The translations under genes and the position numbers were made by a program. Below, piece by piece: positions 8,020-16,783 of a DNA stretch of 64,000 nt (the first letter of the stretch is position 1; every line of letters begins with the position of its first letter). The stretch comes from Scopulibacillus_A cellulosilyticus (lineage in GTDB: Bacteria > Bacillota > Bacilli > Bacillales > Sporolactobacillaceae): contig NZ_JBHTCO010000041.1 of the NCBI RefSeq assembly GCF_042665295.1, positions 62,001-126,000 on the forward strand, given 5' to 3'. The notes below the pieces were generated by a model that did no database searches, was not told the origin of the DNA, and worked only from the letters and a program-made list of their open reading frames with translations.

Positions 8020-9315
8020 TTATTTAGGTATCGCCAGTTTTTGGCCAGGATAAATAACAATTGATGATAGATGGTTTGCCTTCATGAGTTTGTTAACAGT
8101 CGTATCATTTAATAAAGCAATTTCCCAAAGTGAGTCACCGCTTTTAACCTTATAAAAAGATGCTGCCGGTTTTTTCGATGAAGACGATGTCTTATGATTG
8201 GTATCACCGGATGCTGATGCGCTGCCGCTTAACTTTAATTTTTGACCCGGATGAATCATATCAGAAGTTAAACCGTTTATTGATTTAAGCTGCGCTACTG
8301 ACATGCCGTGGGATGAAGCAATTTTCCACAACGAGTCGCCGGATTTAACAACATAAGTGCCGCCGGAGGATGTTGAATGACTGCCTGATGGTATATATTT
8401 ATTTGATTCGCTCGCTGAAGATGCGTTACCTTTTAACTTTAACTTTTGACCTGGATGAATCATATCAGAAGTTAAACCGTTTATCGATTTAAGCTGCGCT
8501 ACTGACATGCCGTGATCCGAGGCAATTTTCCATAACGAGTCTCCTGACTTAACGACATAAGTGCCGCCGGAGGATGTTGAATGACTGCCTGAAGGTGTAT
8601 ATTTATTTGATTCGTTCGCTGAAGATGCGTTGCCTTTTAACTTTAACTTTTGACCAACATAGATCATATCTGATGTTAAGCCGTTCATTGATTTAAGCTG
8701 TGCTGTTGACATGCCGTGAGATGAAGCGATTTTCCATAGTGAGTCACCGGATTTCACTGTGTATACTGAGCTGTTCCCGCCTGAAGAATCGTTGTCATGT
8801 GCAGGTGAAGGTGTCGGGTTTGAACTCGGAGGATTTGAACTGCTTCCGTCTAAAACACGTCTTGCCGTTACAAAATATTTGTTCCAGTATGTAGGTGAAA
8901 AAGCTGGAGAGTATTTAACACCATGTGTTGAATCAGCGTTTAACATTTGGCCGTTCCCGTCATAAATACCTACGTGGTTAATAACGCCGTCTCCGTCTGT
9001 ATCATAAAACAACAAGTCCCCGGCTTGTAAATTACTTTTTGAAACGGGTACGCCAACATTCGCCTGAGCCGAGGAAGTCCGAGGCAATTGAATGCCGAAA
9101 TGAGCAAATACCGTTTCTGTAAAAGAGGAACAATCAAAAGAATTAGTCTGTCCATAAGGAGCACCAAATACATACGGCGTACCCAGAAATTGATTACCAT
9201 AACTTAAGACTTGGCCGCCGCTGGCTGCATGTCCTACACCATTAGCTGTGAATATAATACCTGTGGCTAACACAGCCGCAGGTATAAACTTTTTTGCTGT
9301 GGTCTTTTTATTCAT
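8020..9315 (-). CDS. Secreted NlpC/P60 endopeptidase with four LysM repeats
   Basis: Cell-wall D,L-endopeptidase. A signal peptide (residues 1-31, cut after GVGHAA) leads to an NlpC/P60 domain (about 32-155) with Cys62 in SFDCSS and His114 in NHVGIY, then a Ser/Pro/Asn linker and four LysM domains ending at residue 431. LysM 2 and 3 are almost identical (KSGDSLWKIAS-HGMSVAQLKSINGL), LysM 1 is close and LysM 4 is divergent. The order catalytic-then-LysM is the reverse of LytE/LytF/CwlS. The ATG follows GGGGGAG. The near-identical central modules, with their linkers, point to recent internal duplication. A WalR-like box lies about 115 bp upstream. Confidence 0.93.
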   Translation of the reverse strand: MNKKTTAKKFIPAAVLATGIIFTANGVGHAASGGQVLSYGNQFLGTPYVFGAPYGQTNSFDCSSFTETVFAHFGIQLPRTSSAQANVGVPVSKSNLQAGDLLFYDTDGDGVINHVGIYDGNGQMLNADSTHGVKYSPAFSPTYWNKYFVTARRVLDGSSSNPPSSNPTPSPAHDNDSSGGNSSVYTVKSGDSLWKIASSHGMSTAQLKSMNGLTSDMIYVGQKLKLKGNASSANESNKYTPSGSHSTSSGGTYVVKSGDSLWKIASDHGMSVAQLKSINGLTSDMIHPGQKLKLKGNASSASESNKYIPSGSHSTSSGGTYVVKSGDSLWKIASSHGMSVAQLKSINGLTSDMIHPGQKLKLSGSASASGDTNHKTSSSSKKPAASFYKVKSGDSLWEIALLNDTTVNKLMKANHLSSIVIYPGQKLAIPK

Positions 9316-9427
9316 AGAATCTCCCCCATAATATTGTTATTCTATTATTTATCTATCATTTTAATAGTTTTAATATTTTCATAGATTGGCAGCATTTTCA
9401 TCATAACATAACAATATTTCCAATTAT

Positions 9428-9444
9428 TTTACGTTTATATTACA
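9428..9444 (-). promoter_or_regulatory. Candidate WalR (YycF) box
   Basis: On the minus strand TGTAAT-ATAAA-CGTAAA matches the WalR consensus TGTWAH-N5-TGTWAH at all but one position. It stands upstream of a peptidoglycan hydrolase gene, the usual target class of WalR. Location and match are seen; regulation is inferred. Confidence 0.4.
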
Positions 9445-9550
9445 AATATCTATTTAAAATGCCCATATACTATTATTTTCGTCATAATATGCAAGAAGTT
9501 TATCTTAATCCAGGATTAATACAATTTCTTGAAAACCCCTCATTTTAAGG

Positions 9551-9579
9551 TTGATAATCGAAATTTATATCCGTATACT
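9551..9579 (+). promoter_or_regulatory. Sigma-A type promoter of bcrC
   Basis: TTGATA (9551-9556), a 17-base spacer and TATACT (9574-9579) lie 62-90 bp before the bcrC start. The rest of the roughly 325-bp gap between the divergent hydrolase and bcrC is A+T-rich without any further gene. Confidence 0.6.
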
Positions 9580-9640
9580 CTAATTGTTAGGTTTAATGGT
9601 TCTTTAATAAAAAATTCATAAAAAATCAAAGGAGTAATCT

Positions 9641-10240
9641 ATGAATCCGTTTGACACAGCTGTCTATCATGCTATCAATAATTTGTCCGGTCATGTTCTG
9701 TGGTTCGACAATATTATGGCATTTATAGCACATTACGCATTAGAAATATACGCTGTTTTGTTTGTTATTTTTTGGTTTACGCTGCCGAGAGCCAAAGTCA
9801 ATAACCGGCACACATTAGTTATTGCATTTTTTGCGGGAATTATCGCTTTAATTATTAACTTTATTATTTCTCATATTTGGTTTCGTACCCGTCCTTTTGT
9901 TGCTTTGCCTCATGATAGCTTCCATAAACTTATTCCTCATGCCGCGGATGCTTCGTTCCCAAGTGATCATACATCGGGAAGTTTCGCTTTCGCTTCGGCT
10001 ACCTGGGGGAAAAATACGAAATGGGTAAGCTGGATATTTACTGTATTTGCTATTGTTGTTGCGTTTTCCAGGGTCTATACCGGCGTCCATTGGCCAACCG
10101 ATGTTATTGCAGGCATGATTATTGGCACGATTGCCGGACGATTAGGCTGGAAACTATCATCCTTACTTTACCCTTTAACAAAATTCGGTATTAAATTATT
10201 CCGCCTTGAACCAAAGGATAGAAATATTAGCCGTATGTAA
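9641..10240 (+). CDS. bcrC: Undecaprenyl-diphosphatase, PAP2 family
   Basis: Dephosphorylates undecaprenyl pyrophosphate at the membrane to recycle the lipid carrier of wall synthesis; higher dosage confers bacitracin resistance in Bacillus. The 199-residue protein shows the three phosphatase motifs on a multi-pass membrane scaffold: WFRTRPFV (KxxxxxxRP type), SFPSDHTSG (PSxH type) and SRVYTGVHWPTD (SRxxxxxHxxxD type). ATG with AAAGGAG seven bases upstream. It is monocistronic, with its own promoter and an adjacent terminator. It is 1:1 in length with B. subtilis BcrC-class proteins, so a lipid or sugar phosphatase of another PAP2 subgroup is less likely. Confidence 0.9.
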   Translation: MNPFDTAVYHAINNLSGHVLWFDNIMAFIAHYALEIYAVLFVIFWFTLPRAKVNNRHTLVIAFFAGIIALIINFIISHIWFRTRPFVALPHDSFHKLIPHAADASFPSDHTSGSFAFASATWGKNTKWVSWIFTVFAIVVAFSRVYTGVHWPTDVIAGMIIGTIAGRLGWKLSSLLYPLTKFGIKLFRLEPKDRNISRM

Positions 10241-10253
10241 TATACACACAAAG

Positions 10254-10282
10254 AGGCCGACTCAAAAGTCGGCCTTTTTTTT
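10254..10282 (+). terminator. Rho-independent terminator of bcrC
   Basis: AGGCCGACT (10254-10262) pairs with AGTCGGCCT (10267-10275) and is followed by eight T residues. Confidence 0.9.
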
Positions 10283-10283
10283 A

Positions 10284-10329
10284 GGGGTCTGACCCTGTGA
10301 ACTGTGTATAAAACATCAAGTTATCCACA
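10284..10329. repeat. GGGGTCTGACCC / DnaA-box element, copy A
   Basis: GGGGTCTGACCCT at 10284-10296, TGTGTATAA (complement TTATACACA, a TTATNCACA box) at 10303-10311 and a perfect TTATCCACA at 10321-10329. It directly follows the bcrC terminator. Three related elements lie at 19442, 24070 and 40320. Confidence 0.75.
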
Positions 10330-10366
10330 ATATTAAAGGGGACAACAACAATAAGGATGATTGGTT

Positions 10367-12016
10367 ATGAACAATGCAGTTAACAGTGAGCGAAATGTTG
10401 CCAGATATCTTGTCCAGCAGCTTACCTTATGGGGATGCAAAAGAATCTATGGTGTGATTGGCGATGCCAACCTGTTTTTCCTTGATGAATTGGGGAAACA
10501 AAATCAGATTCAATATATTCCTTGCCGTAATGAAATGAATGCCGCCCTCATGGCATCCGCCGAAGCAAAGCTAACGGGGCAATTAGCTGTCTGCACGGCA
10601 ACTTGCGGACCCGGCATCACTTTATTACTTAATGGTTTAGCAGATGCATGGCAAGATAAAGCGCCGGTTCTGGCTATTACGGGACAGGTGCAAAGAACGC
10701 AAATCGGCACAGGCGATGTCCAAGATATTAACCAGCAAGCGTTAATTCATCCGCTTGCACTTTATTCTGCCTTAGTATCAGACAGCCATGCCTTCCCGGA
10801 ACTTCTGAATATCGCAATGAAAACAGCTCTCGGGAAAGGCGGTGTCGCCCACCTGTCAGTGCCGAAAGATGTTTGGCAGCTGCCAGTAAACGGCGGGTTT
10901 TTTCCCCTTCCGCCAAGCAAACCGATTCCGGCACCGCCGGCAAATGATTATCAAAAGGTGATGGCTGAAATTAATAAAGCGAAACGCCCGATTATTCTTG
11001 CCGGACGCGGCATCAAACAAGCGAAAACAGAAGTGATTCAATTTGCGGAAAAAATCCAAGCGCCGATCATGGCGACAATGCCTGCCAAATGCTGCATCCC
11101 TAATGATCATCCTCTTTTTATTGGAGGACTGGGTCAAGGCGGAACCGATATTTCCCGGGAACTCCTCAATCAAGCAGATCTTTGTATTATTTTAGGAGCG
11201 TCATGGTGGCCGAAGGATTATGTTCCTTCAGGCATTCCAATTGTACAAGTAGACGCGATTGCCGAAAACATTGGTCACAGCCATCCGACAGCCGGGGCAT
11301 TAGTCGGAGATATGGCAGGCATCCTCCCAAGCTTAATCGCTCAAGCCCAAGTAAAACAGAATCAAACGTACCTTAATGAAATTGAACAAAAGAAAGCCGC
11401 CTGGAATAAAAAAATTGAATCGGAGACCGGTGAAAAAACCGACGTTCCAACACCAGCACACATTATAGCGGAACTTAACAAATATATTGATGCTAACGCC
11501 GTTATGACGGTGGATACAGGAGACCATACCCTATGGTTAGAGCGGATCTTTCAATATCAAAATCAGGAACTTCTTCTATCCGGAACATGGCGAACACTTG
11601 GGTTTGGTTTGCCTGCAGGAATTGCTGCCCAGCTCGCCCATCCTGAAAAACAAGTCGTGTGCATCGCGGGTGATGGCGGTGTTGCTCATTCAATTATTGA
11701 CTTGATTACAGCCGTGACCTATCAACTGCCGCTGACACTAATCATTATTAATAATGGCGCCTACTTTATGGAAACGAGTAAAATGATCACAGAAAGCTTA
11801 AACACACTCGGTTCACAGATTCCAAATCCCGATTACGCCGCTATGGCGCAGTCTTGCGGTGCCGAAGGATACAGGGTTGATAAACTTGCAGAACTTGAAC
11901 CCGCTATAACGCAAGCACTCGCTTCCAAGCAGACATCAGTCATTGATATCCATTGCACCGCACCAATTTTACCGCATGCTAAAATTTTAAAAGGATCAAA
12001 TGATATTAATCGTTAA
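10367..12016 (+). CDS. ydaP: ThDP-dependent pyruvate oxidase-like enzyme (YdaP type)
   Basis: Member of the thiamine diphosphate decarboxylase family nearest to pyruvate oxidase and acetolactate synthase. The catalytic glutamate is Glu56 in CRNEMNAA; the central domain begins near residue 190; the ThDP/Mg motif GDGGVAHSIIDL...IIINN is intact in the C-terminal third. The length (549) fits YdaP/PoxB better than IlvB, and no IlvN small subunit is nearby. ATG at 10367 is preferred because AAGGATG lies nine bases upstream; a TTG at 10361 would add two residues. The gene stands alone, between repeat copy A and a strong hairpin. The true product (acetate plus peroxide, acetyl phosphate or acetolactate) is not decidable. 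Confidence 0.85.
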   Translation: MNNAVNSERNVARYLVQQLTLWGCKRIYGVIGDANLFFLDELGKQNQIQYIPCRNEMNAALMASAEAKLTGQLAVCTATCGPGITLLLNGLADAWQDKAPVLAITGQVQRTQIGTGDVQDINQQALIHPLALYSALVSDSHAFPELLNIAMKTALGKGGVAHLSVPKDVWQLPVNGGFFPLPPSKPIPAPPANDYQKVMAEINKAKRPIILAGRGIKQAKTEVIQFAEKIQAPIMATMPAKCCIPNDHPLFIGGLGQGGTDISRELLNQADLCIILGASWWPKDYVPSGIPIVQVDAIAENIGHSHPTAGALVGDMAGILPSLIAQAQVKQNQTYLNEIEQKKAAWNKKIESETGEKTDVPTPAHIIAELNKYIDANAVMTVDTGDHTLWLERIFQYQNQELLLSGTWRTLGFGLPAGIAAQLAHPEKQVVCIAGDGGVAHSIIDLITAVTYQLPLTLIIINNGAYFMETSKMITESLNTLGSQIPNPDYAAMAQSCGAEGYRVDKLAELEPAITQALASKQTSVIDIHCTAPILPHAKILKGSNDINR

Positions 12017-12032
12017 AGCATTCTTCACCATT

Positions 12033-12065
12033 TGAATAGGCCCGTCACAAAGACGGGCCTATTCA
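12033..12065. terminator. Terminator-like hairpin between convergent genes
   Basis: Perfect 14-bp arms, TGAATAGGCCCGTC at 12033-12046 and GACGGGCCTATTCA at 12052-12065, five-base loop. There is no long T tract, so efficiency is uncertain. Confidence 0.7.
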
Positions 12066-12095
12066 AGTCGCGTTCAGATGAACATACATATAGAT

Positions 12096-13424
12096 TTAAT
12101 GAGATAAAATTTGTTTATCTTTTGCTAATTGCTCAATATTAATTGCTGCCAAAGCAAGTGTTTTTAAAGCAATTATCATTACGGACTCATCAAAATCAAA
12201 TTTTTCATTATGATGCCCTGCCGCTAAGGTCGTCCCAAAGATAGCATAAGAGGCCAGCCCGCCATTTGATTTAACCTTGTCCAGCATATAAGTGGCATCC
12301 TCTGATCCTGCAGCAAATGAAGAAATATCTTGAATCGATTTAACTGTATCAACCTGTTCAGCTTGAGAACGGATATACGGTGCTAATTCCGGACTGGAAT
12401 TACAGCTTGTCGCAGCACCGACAATATCAATCTTCGCTTCAACATCGTACATTTGAGCGGCGCCCTTAATTACCTGTTGGGCATTTTCAAACATAAAGCG
12501 ATTGATTTCAGCCGTTTCCCCGCGTGTTTCAAGCTTTAAATGCGCTGAAGCAGGAACGACATTTCTCCCGCTGCCGGCATTTAATACACCGACATTAACA
12601 CGTGAGGCGCCGCCGCTGTGCCGCGGTATGCTATGAAGATTAAGGGCAGCAGTTGCCGCTGCCAGCAATGCATTCTTTCCTTCCTCAGGTTTCGCTCCGG
12701 CATGCGAAGCAACGCCAGTAAATGAGACATCCATCTTAGTCGTGGATAAAAACCCGTTAGAACCGCAAACCACTTCACCAAGCGGTACCCCCGTACCAAT
12801 ATGCGAAGCAAATAAAACATCCACATCGTCGAGCACGCCTGCCTCAACCATCGATTTGGCGCCCCGAACACCCTCTTCAGACGGTTGAAATATCATTTTA
12901 ATTCTTCCATTTAATTGTGATTTGATTGCGGATAACAACTTGGCAAGTCCCAGACCAATAGACGTGTGGGCGTCATGTCCGCAGGCATGCATCATGCCGT
13001 CATTTACCGAAGCAAATTGATCAGCAAACGGCTGGTGGTCTTGATCATTGGATTCTTGGATATCTAATGCATCCATATCAAAACGATAACCGATTGTCGG
13101 ACCCGGGCGCCCGGTATCGAGTATGCCGACAACACCTGTAAAGCCTCCTGAAAAACGGGGCAGCCATTTCATATCGGCGCCTTGTTGCTCGGCACGTGCT
13201 TCATGTCTTCTTAAAAAGTCTTCTTGCGGAACTCCCATACGTGAATCTTTATCAATAACTTCTTCCCCTGCTTTAACTTCAAATCCCCACTGTTCTAACC
13301 TGGCTGCAACAAGGGAAGCTGTTCTGAACTCAACCCAGCCGGATTCAGCATACTTATGAAAATCGCGGCGCCATTCTACCATTTCTGGATATAGCTGCTC
13401 TATCATATTATTTATATCTGTCAT
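12096..13424 (-). CDS. M20 amidohydrolase, AbgA-like
   Basis: Zinc-dependent peptidase/amidohydrolase of the AbgA/HipO group; AbgA is a subunit of p-aminobenzoyl-glutamate hydrolase. 442 residues, close to AbgA. Metal-ligand blocks are visible: GYRFDMDALDI, MMHACGHDAHTSIGLGLA, FQPSEEGVRGA and a late AAGHHNEKFDFDE. The AbgA-typical insertion following residue 50 (DKDSRMGVPQEDFLRRHEA) is present. There is no AbgB partner or AbgT transporter beside it, so a single-chain hydrolase for an N-acyl amino acid or aminobenzoyl-glutamate is possible. ATG at 13424 has GGAGGG upstream. A second, unrelated-subgroup M20 enzyme is found at 61.5 kb. Confidence 0.85.
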   Translation of the reverse strand: MTDINNMIEQLYPEMVEWRRDFHKYAESGWVEFRTASLVAARLEQWGFEVKAGEEVIDKDSRMGVPQEDFLRRHEARAEQQGADMKWLPRFSGGFTGVVGILDTGRPGPTIGYRFDMDALDIQESNDQDHQPFADQFASVNDGMMHACGHDAHTSIGLGLAKLLSAIKSQLNGRIKMIFQPSEEGVRGAKSMVEAGVLDDVDVLFASHIGTGVPLGEVVCGSNGFLSTTKMDVSFTGVASHAGAKPEEGKNALLAAATAALNLHSIPRHSGGASRVNVGVLNAGSGRNVVPASAHLKLETRGETAEINRFMFENAQQVIKGAAQMYDVEAKIDIVGAATSCNSSPELAPYIRSQAEQVDTVKSIQDISSFAAGSEDATYMLDKVKSNGGLASYAIFGTTLAAGHHNEKFDFDESVMIIALKTLALAAINIEQLAKDKQILSH

Positions 13425-13778
13425 TTTTAACCCTCCATAAGTTTTTATGGAAATACCATGTACACTGGCTTGATCATCTTTTTGCTGTTCAAAGTTTTCA
13501 ATGACTAATTACCATTTAAATCTGCCTGGATGTGTAACCAGCCTCATGGCCATAAGCTTTAAAAGCACCTTCCCCATCCATTGCTTCAAATATCTTAAAT
13601 TTATTTAATGACTTGCCATAGACGTGAAAAGTTATTGAGGACAGGTCACCCCTAATTAATGTCTATCTTAATTATACTAAATATTTTACCACTTTTGTTA
13701 ATTGGGTAAATTTAACTTAAAAACTCCTTAAAACATGACTTATAGATCGCCGGGAATTAAAGAGGTTTTAAGATTTTT
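13425..13778. other. Gene-free gap, possible decayed coding remnant
   Basis: The 354 bp contain no convincing gene. Minus-strand bases 13516-13660 keep a short open frame without a good start whose end reads KFKIFEAMDGEGAFKAYG, faintly like the N-terminus of carboxymuconolactone-decarboxylase-type proteins. I do not claim it as a gene. Confidence 0.3.
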
Positions 13779-14927
13779 TTACCACTCTGCAATAGAGCCA
13801 TCCTTATGGCGCCAGACCGGGTTTTTCCAATCATGGCCTTCTTCCGCTAATTTCCTGACAAGTTCTTCATTAATATCAATGCCAAGACCAGGGCCTTGCG
13901 GAATTTTCACATATCCGTTTTCATAATTAAAAACAGATGGATCGGTGATATAATCCAATAAATCACTTTTAACATTGTAGTGAATGCCTAGGCTCTGCTC
14001 TTGTATAAAAGCGTTGTGGCACGTCGCATCAACCTGCAGACAAGCAGCTAACGCAATTGGGCCTAATGGGCAATGAGGTGCAGCAGCAACATCATAAGCT
14101 TCAGCCATTGATAATATTTTCTTGCTTTCGGTAATTCCGCCGGCGTGGGACAAATCCGGCTGAATAATATCAACATAACCATTTTCTAGAACCTTTTTAA
14201 AATCCCAGCGCGAATACATTCTTTCACCCGTTGCAATAGGTACAGCAGATATGGAAGCTATTTCTTTTAAGGCTTCATTATTTTCCGGCAGGACCGGTTC
14301 TTCAATAAACATTGGACGGAACGGCTCAAGTTCCTTTACCAAAACTTTCGCCATTGGCTTATGGACCCTGCCATGAAAATCAACGCCAATGCCAATATGG
14401 TTCCCGACTGCTTCTCTAACTGCTGCTACTCTGCTTACTAACTGCTCTACTTTTTCAAAGGAATCTATGTATTGCAATTCTTCCGTCCCATTCATTTTTA
14501 CGGCGGTAAATCCGCTTTCAACGACTTTTTTGGCAGCCTCACCGACATCAGTTGGACGGTCCCCGCCAATCCACGAATATACTTTAATTGAATCCCGGCA
14601 GGCGCCGCCCATCAGTTCATGTACCGGCGCATTATAAAATTTACCTTTAATATCCCAAAGTACCTGGTCAATCCCGGCGAGAGCACTCATTAAAATTGGG
14701 CCGCCTCTATAAAAGCCTGAGCGATAGAGCATATTCCAATGATCCTCAATACGCGATGGATCCTTCCCTATTAAATAGGTCATTAATTCATCAACAGCGG
14801 CCTTGACCGTTTTGGCCCGACCTTCAACAACAGGCTCTCCCCAACCTGAAATACCCTCATCTGTGTCGATTTTTAAAAATAACCAGCGCGGCGGAACAAG
14901 AAACAGTTCATAATTTGTGATTTTCAA
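13779..14927 (-). CDS. dgoD: D-galactonate dehydratase
   Basis: Enolase-superfamily dehydratase converting D-galactonate to 2-keto-3-deoxygalactonate. From TTG at 14927 the protein has 382 residues, the same length as E. coli DgoD, and aligns end to end: it starts KITNYELFLVPPRWLFLKI and ends PVWRHKDGSIAEW. Metal-binding acids lie in VDFHGRVH, EEPVLPEN and TGERMYSR, and the catalytic His block is SHAGGITE...APHCPLGPIA. AAAGGAGAG sits six bases before the TTG, and the aldolase stop is 13 bp upstream, so the two are one operon. A longer frame to 14984 would overlap the aldolase gene and is not favoured. No galactonate transporter or kinase is adjacent. Confidence 0.93.
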   Translation of the reverse strand: MKITNYELFLVPPRWLFLKIDTDEGISGWGEPVVEGRAKTVKAAVDELMTYLIGKDPSRIEDHWNMLYRSGFYRGGPILMSALAGIDQVLWDIKGKFYNAPVHELMGGACRDSIKVYSWIGGDRPTDVGEAAKKVVESGFTAVKMNGTEELQYIDSFEKVEQLVSRVAAVREAVGNHIGIGVDFHGRVHKPMAKVLVKELEPFRPMFIEEPVLPENNEALKEIASISAVPIATGERMYSRWDFKKVLENGYVDIIQPDLSHAGGITESKKILSMAEAYDVAAAPHCPLGPIALAACLQVDATCHNAFIQEQSLGIHYNVKSDLLDYITDPSVFNYENGYVKIPQGPGLGIDINEELVRKLAEEGHDWKNPVWRHKDGSIAEW

Positions 14928-14940
14928 TTGAATCTCTCCT

Positions 14941-15573
14941 TTAGATGTTTTGGACAGCTTGTACATATTGTTTAGCTTTATCAATCAGTTCATTGAGTGA
15001 TGATTCTGAGGTGTCAATGTTTGAAGGAACTAGGGATCCGCCAATGCCGACTGCGCAGGCGCCAGCTTTAATATAATCAGCTGCATTAGATAGATTCACA
15101 CCGCCTGTCGGTGCCAAAGGGATTTGCGGAAGCGGACCTTTTACCCCTTTTACAAAAGCAGGACCAACACTATCAGCCGGGAAAACTTTGACGATATCTG
15201 CGCCGCTTTCATAGGCTTTTAAAATTTCCGTTGGTGTATAGGCACCCGGTATACTAACCGCACCGTAACGCTTTGTCATCTTGATTGTGTCAATATCTAA
15301 AGAAGGCGATATGATAAAGGCCGCGCCGGCTAACAAAGATTGTCTGGCTGTCTCCGGATCAAGAACTGTTCCGGCCCCTATAGCCATCTCCTCTCCCATT
15401 TCCTCATTTAGTTGTTTAATAGAATCAAGTGCATGAGGCGTATTTAGAGTCACTTCGACCAGCTTGATTCCGCCTTTGTTTAAAGCCCGGGCGACAGGCA
15501 GTATTTTTTTTGAATCAACACCGCGGATAATAGCAATTATTTTGTTTTCTAAAATTTTAGATAAAGTATCCAT
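14941..15573 (-). CDS. dgoA: KDPG/KDPGal aldolase
   Basis: Class I aldolase cleaving 2-keto-3-deoxy-6-phosphogalactonate (or -gluconate) to pyruvate and glyceraldehyde 3-phosphate. The (beta/alpha)8 fold motifs are clear: IAIIRGV, LVEVTLN, IGAGTVLDPETA, FIISPSLD, PGAYTPTEI, the Schiff-base lysine in DIVKVFPAD and the PTGGVNLSN phosphate loop. 210 residues is standard. It precedes dgoD by 13 bp, which favours KDPGal as the substrate. The ATG follows AGGAGGAAG. The kinase between the two steps, 2-keto-3-deoxygalactonokinase, is not in the window. Confidence 0.9.
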   Translation of the reverse strand: MDTLSKILENKIIAIIRGVDSKKILPVARALNKGGIKLVEVTLNTPHALDSIKQLNEEMGEEMAIGAGTVLDPETARQSLLAGAAFIISPSLDIDTIKMTKRYGAVSIPGAYTPTEILKAYESGADIVKVFPADSVGPAFVKGVKGPLPQIPLAPTGGVNLSNAADYIKAGACAVGIGGSLVPSNIDTSESSLNELIDKAKQYVQAVQNI

Positions 15574-15675
15574 GATCTTCCTCCTTTGAAAATAGAAGCT
15601 CAGATTGCTGCATTTGTCACATCAGTTTATATTTAAAATCTTATCTTTGAACACCCTCTCCTTTTTTGAATTATT

Positions 15676-15704
15676 ATAATAGTGTTTATTTAGAATTCCG
15701 TCAA
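15676..15704 (-). promoter_or_regulatory. Sigma-A promoter of dgoA-dgoD
   Basis: On the minus strand TTGACG (15704-15699) and TATTAT (15681-15676) are separated by 17 bases, about 105 bp before the aldolase start. Between 15705 and 15883 no gene is supported. Confidence 0.65.
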
Positions 15705-15883
15705 TAATAAAAGTAGAACTTTCATCCGGTGAGTTCTGCTCCTAATCAACTAAGAATGATATAAAGTGTTAGACACAGCCTAGAATTTTTACTTTGAAAA
15801 TAACTTTCTACTCTTTTGTAAGTTGCTCGAATTAACGACGCCTTTAGCGGACCCTCATCCTCTTTTATCTGAACTTCTATGAT

Positions 15884-15916
15884 TAAAAAAAGTGCCCATC
15901 ATTAAAGATGAGCACC
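15884..15916 (-). terminator. Terminator of the YidC-type gene
   Basis: Minus-strand GTGCTCATC and GATGGGCAC arms (15915-15907 and 15900-15892) with a six-base loop are followed by seven T residues. Confidence 0.8.
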
Positions 15917-15922
15917 CAATAA

Positions 15923-16711
15923 TCATTGTTCAACAGGCATACTTTTTTTGTTATCTTCTTTTGTAAATAAGAATTTTGCCAATAACGATTGACCTATAAG
16001 AAACAGTCCGCCGACAAGCCAATACAGCGGCAGAGCGGCAGGGGAATTAAACGATACAAATAAAATCATAATAGGCGACATAAGCCCCATCCACTGCATC
16101 ATTTTTCGCTGTTCCTCAGGGATGTTAAATTGCTGCACCTTGAATTGAAGAAAATAAACAATTCCTGCAAGTATCGCCAATACGATATCCGTATGACCAA
16201 GACTGAACCACATAAAATTGTGTGAAGCAATTTCTTTAGAACTTCTAATCGCATAATAAAAACCCATGAGTACAGGTAATTGAATAACGATAGGCAAACA
16301 GCCCATCGGCGATATTGGATTAATACCGTGCTTTCGGTAAAGCGAAAGCATCTCTTGTTGGATTTCCCGCTGTTTTACAGGATCTTTCGTCTCTTTTAAC
16401 CGCTTTTTAATATCATCCATTTCCGGCTTAACAATATTCATCTTTTCTTTCATTTGCTGTTGATGTTTGTATTGCTTTAGCATGAAAGGCAGGAGTATAA
16501 GTCTAATTACAATTGTTATTAATATTATCGCAATGCCGTAGCTGCCATTAAAGATAGAAGCAGTATAGTGGATTAACTTTGCAAACGGCTCGACTAAATA
16601 ATCCTGAAATATTCCAAGGTGAAGATGCGATTGATTACTTTGTCCCTGGCATCCCGATAAAGTAAAAATCGCGGCTGCAGTAAGTATGGCTAAATAAAGC
16701 TTTTTCATCAT
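15923..16711 (-). CDS. YidC/OxaA-type membrane protein insertase, lipoprotein form
   Basis: Inserts and folds membrane proteins, as SpoIIIJ/YidC2 of Bacillus do. A lipoprotein signal ends in FTLSGCQG, followed by an extracellular stretch and five membrane segments; the charged hydrophilic groove Arg lies in ITIVIRLILLPFMLKQ, and the cytoplasmic coiled hairpin (KEKMNIVKPEMDDIKKRLKE) and SPMGCLPIVIQLPVL signature follow. About 262 residues, normal for Gram-positive YidC. ATG at 16711 or the adjacent 16708 follows GGGGAGG. It is distant from rpmH-rnpA, so it is more like the second, auxiliary paralogue (YqjG/YidC2 type). A small membrane protein gene lies upstream on the same strand. Confidence 0.9.
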   Translation of the reverse strand: MMKKLYLAILTAAAIFTLSGCQGQSNQSHLHLGIFQDYLVEPFAKLIHYTASIFNGSYGIAIILITIVIRLILLPFMLKQYKHQQQMKEKMNIVKPEMDDIKKRLKETKDPVKQREIQQEMLSLYRKHGINPISPMGCLPIVIQLPVLMGFYYAIRSSKEIASHNFMWFSLGHTDIVLAILAGIVYFLQFKVQQFNIPEEQRKMMQWMGLMSPIMILFVSFNSPAALPLYWLVGGLFLIGQSLLAKFLFTKEDNKKSMPVEQ

Positions 16712-16783
16712 TTTCCTCCCCATTATCGTTTCTAAACGCGAGGTTTCTAAAAAGAGAGCAATACCTCAAACTTTTATATACTC

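Noticed and set aside
13516..13660. Carboxymuconolactone-decarboxylase-like gene fragment
   Set aside because: Only about 25 residues look similar and there is no start codon or ribosome binding site; likely chance.
15720..15883. Short minus-strand frame (KEDEGPLKASLIRATYKRVE)
   Set aside because: Open for about 45 codons but without a start codon or ribosome binding site, and no family recognised.
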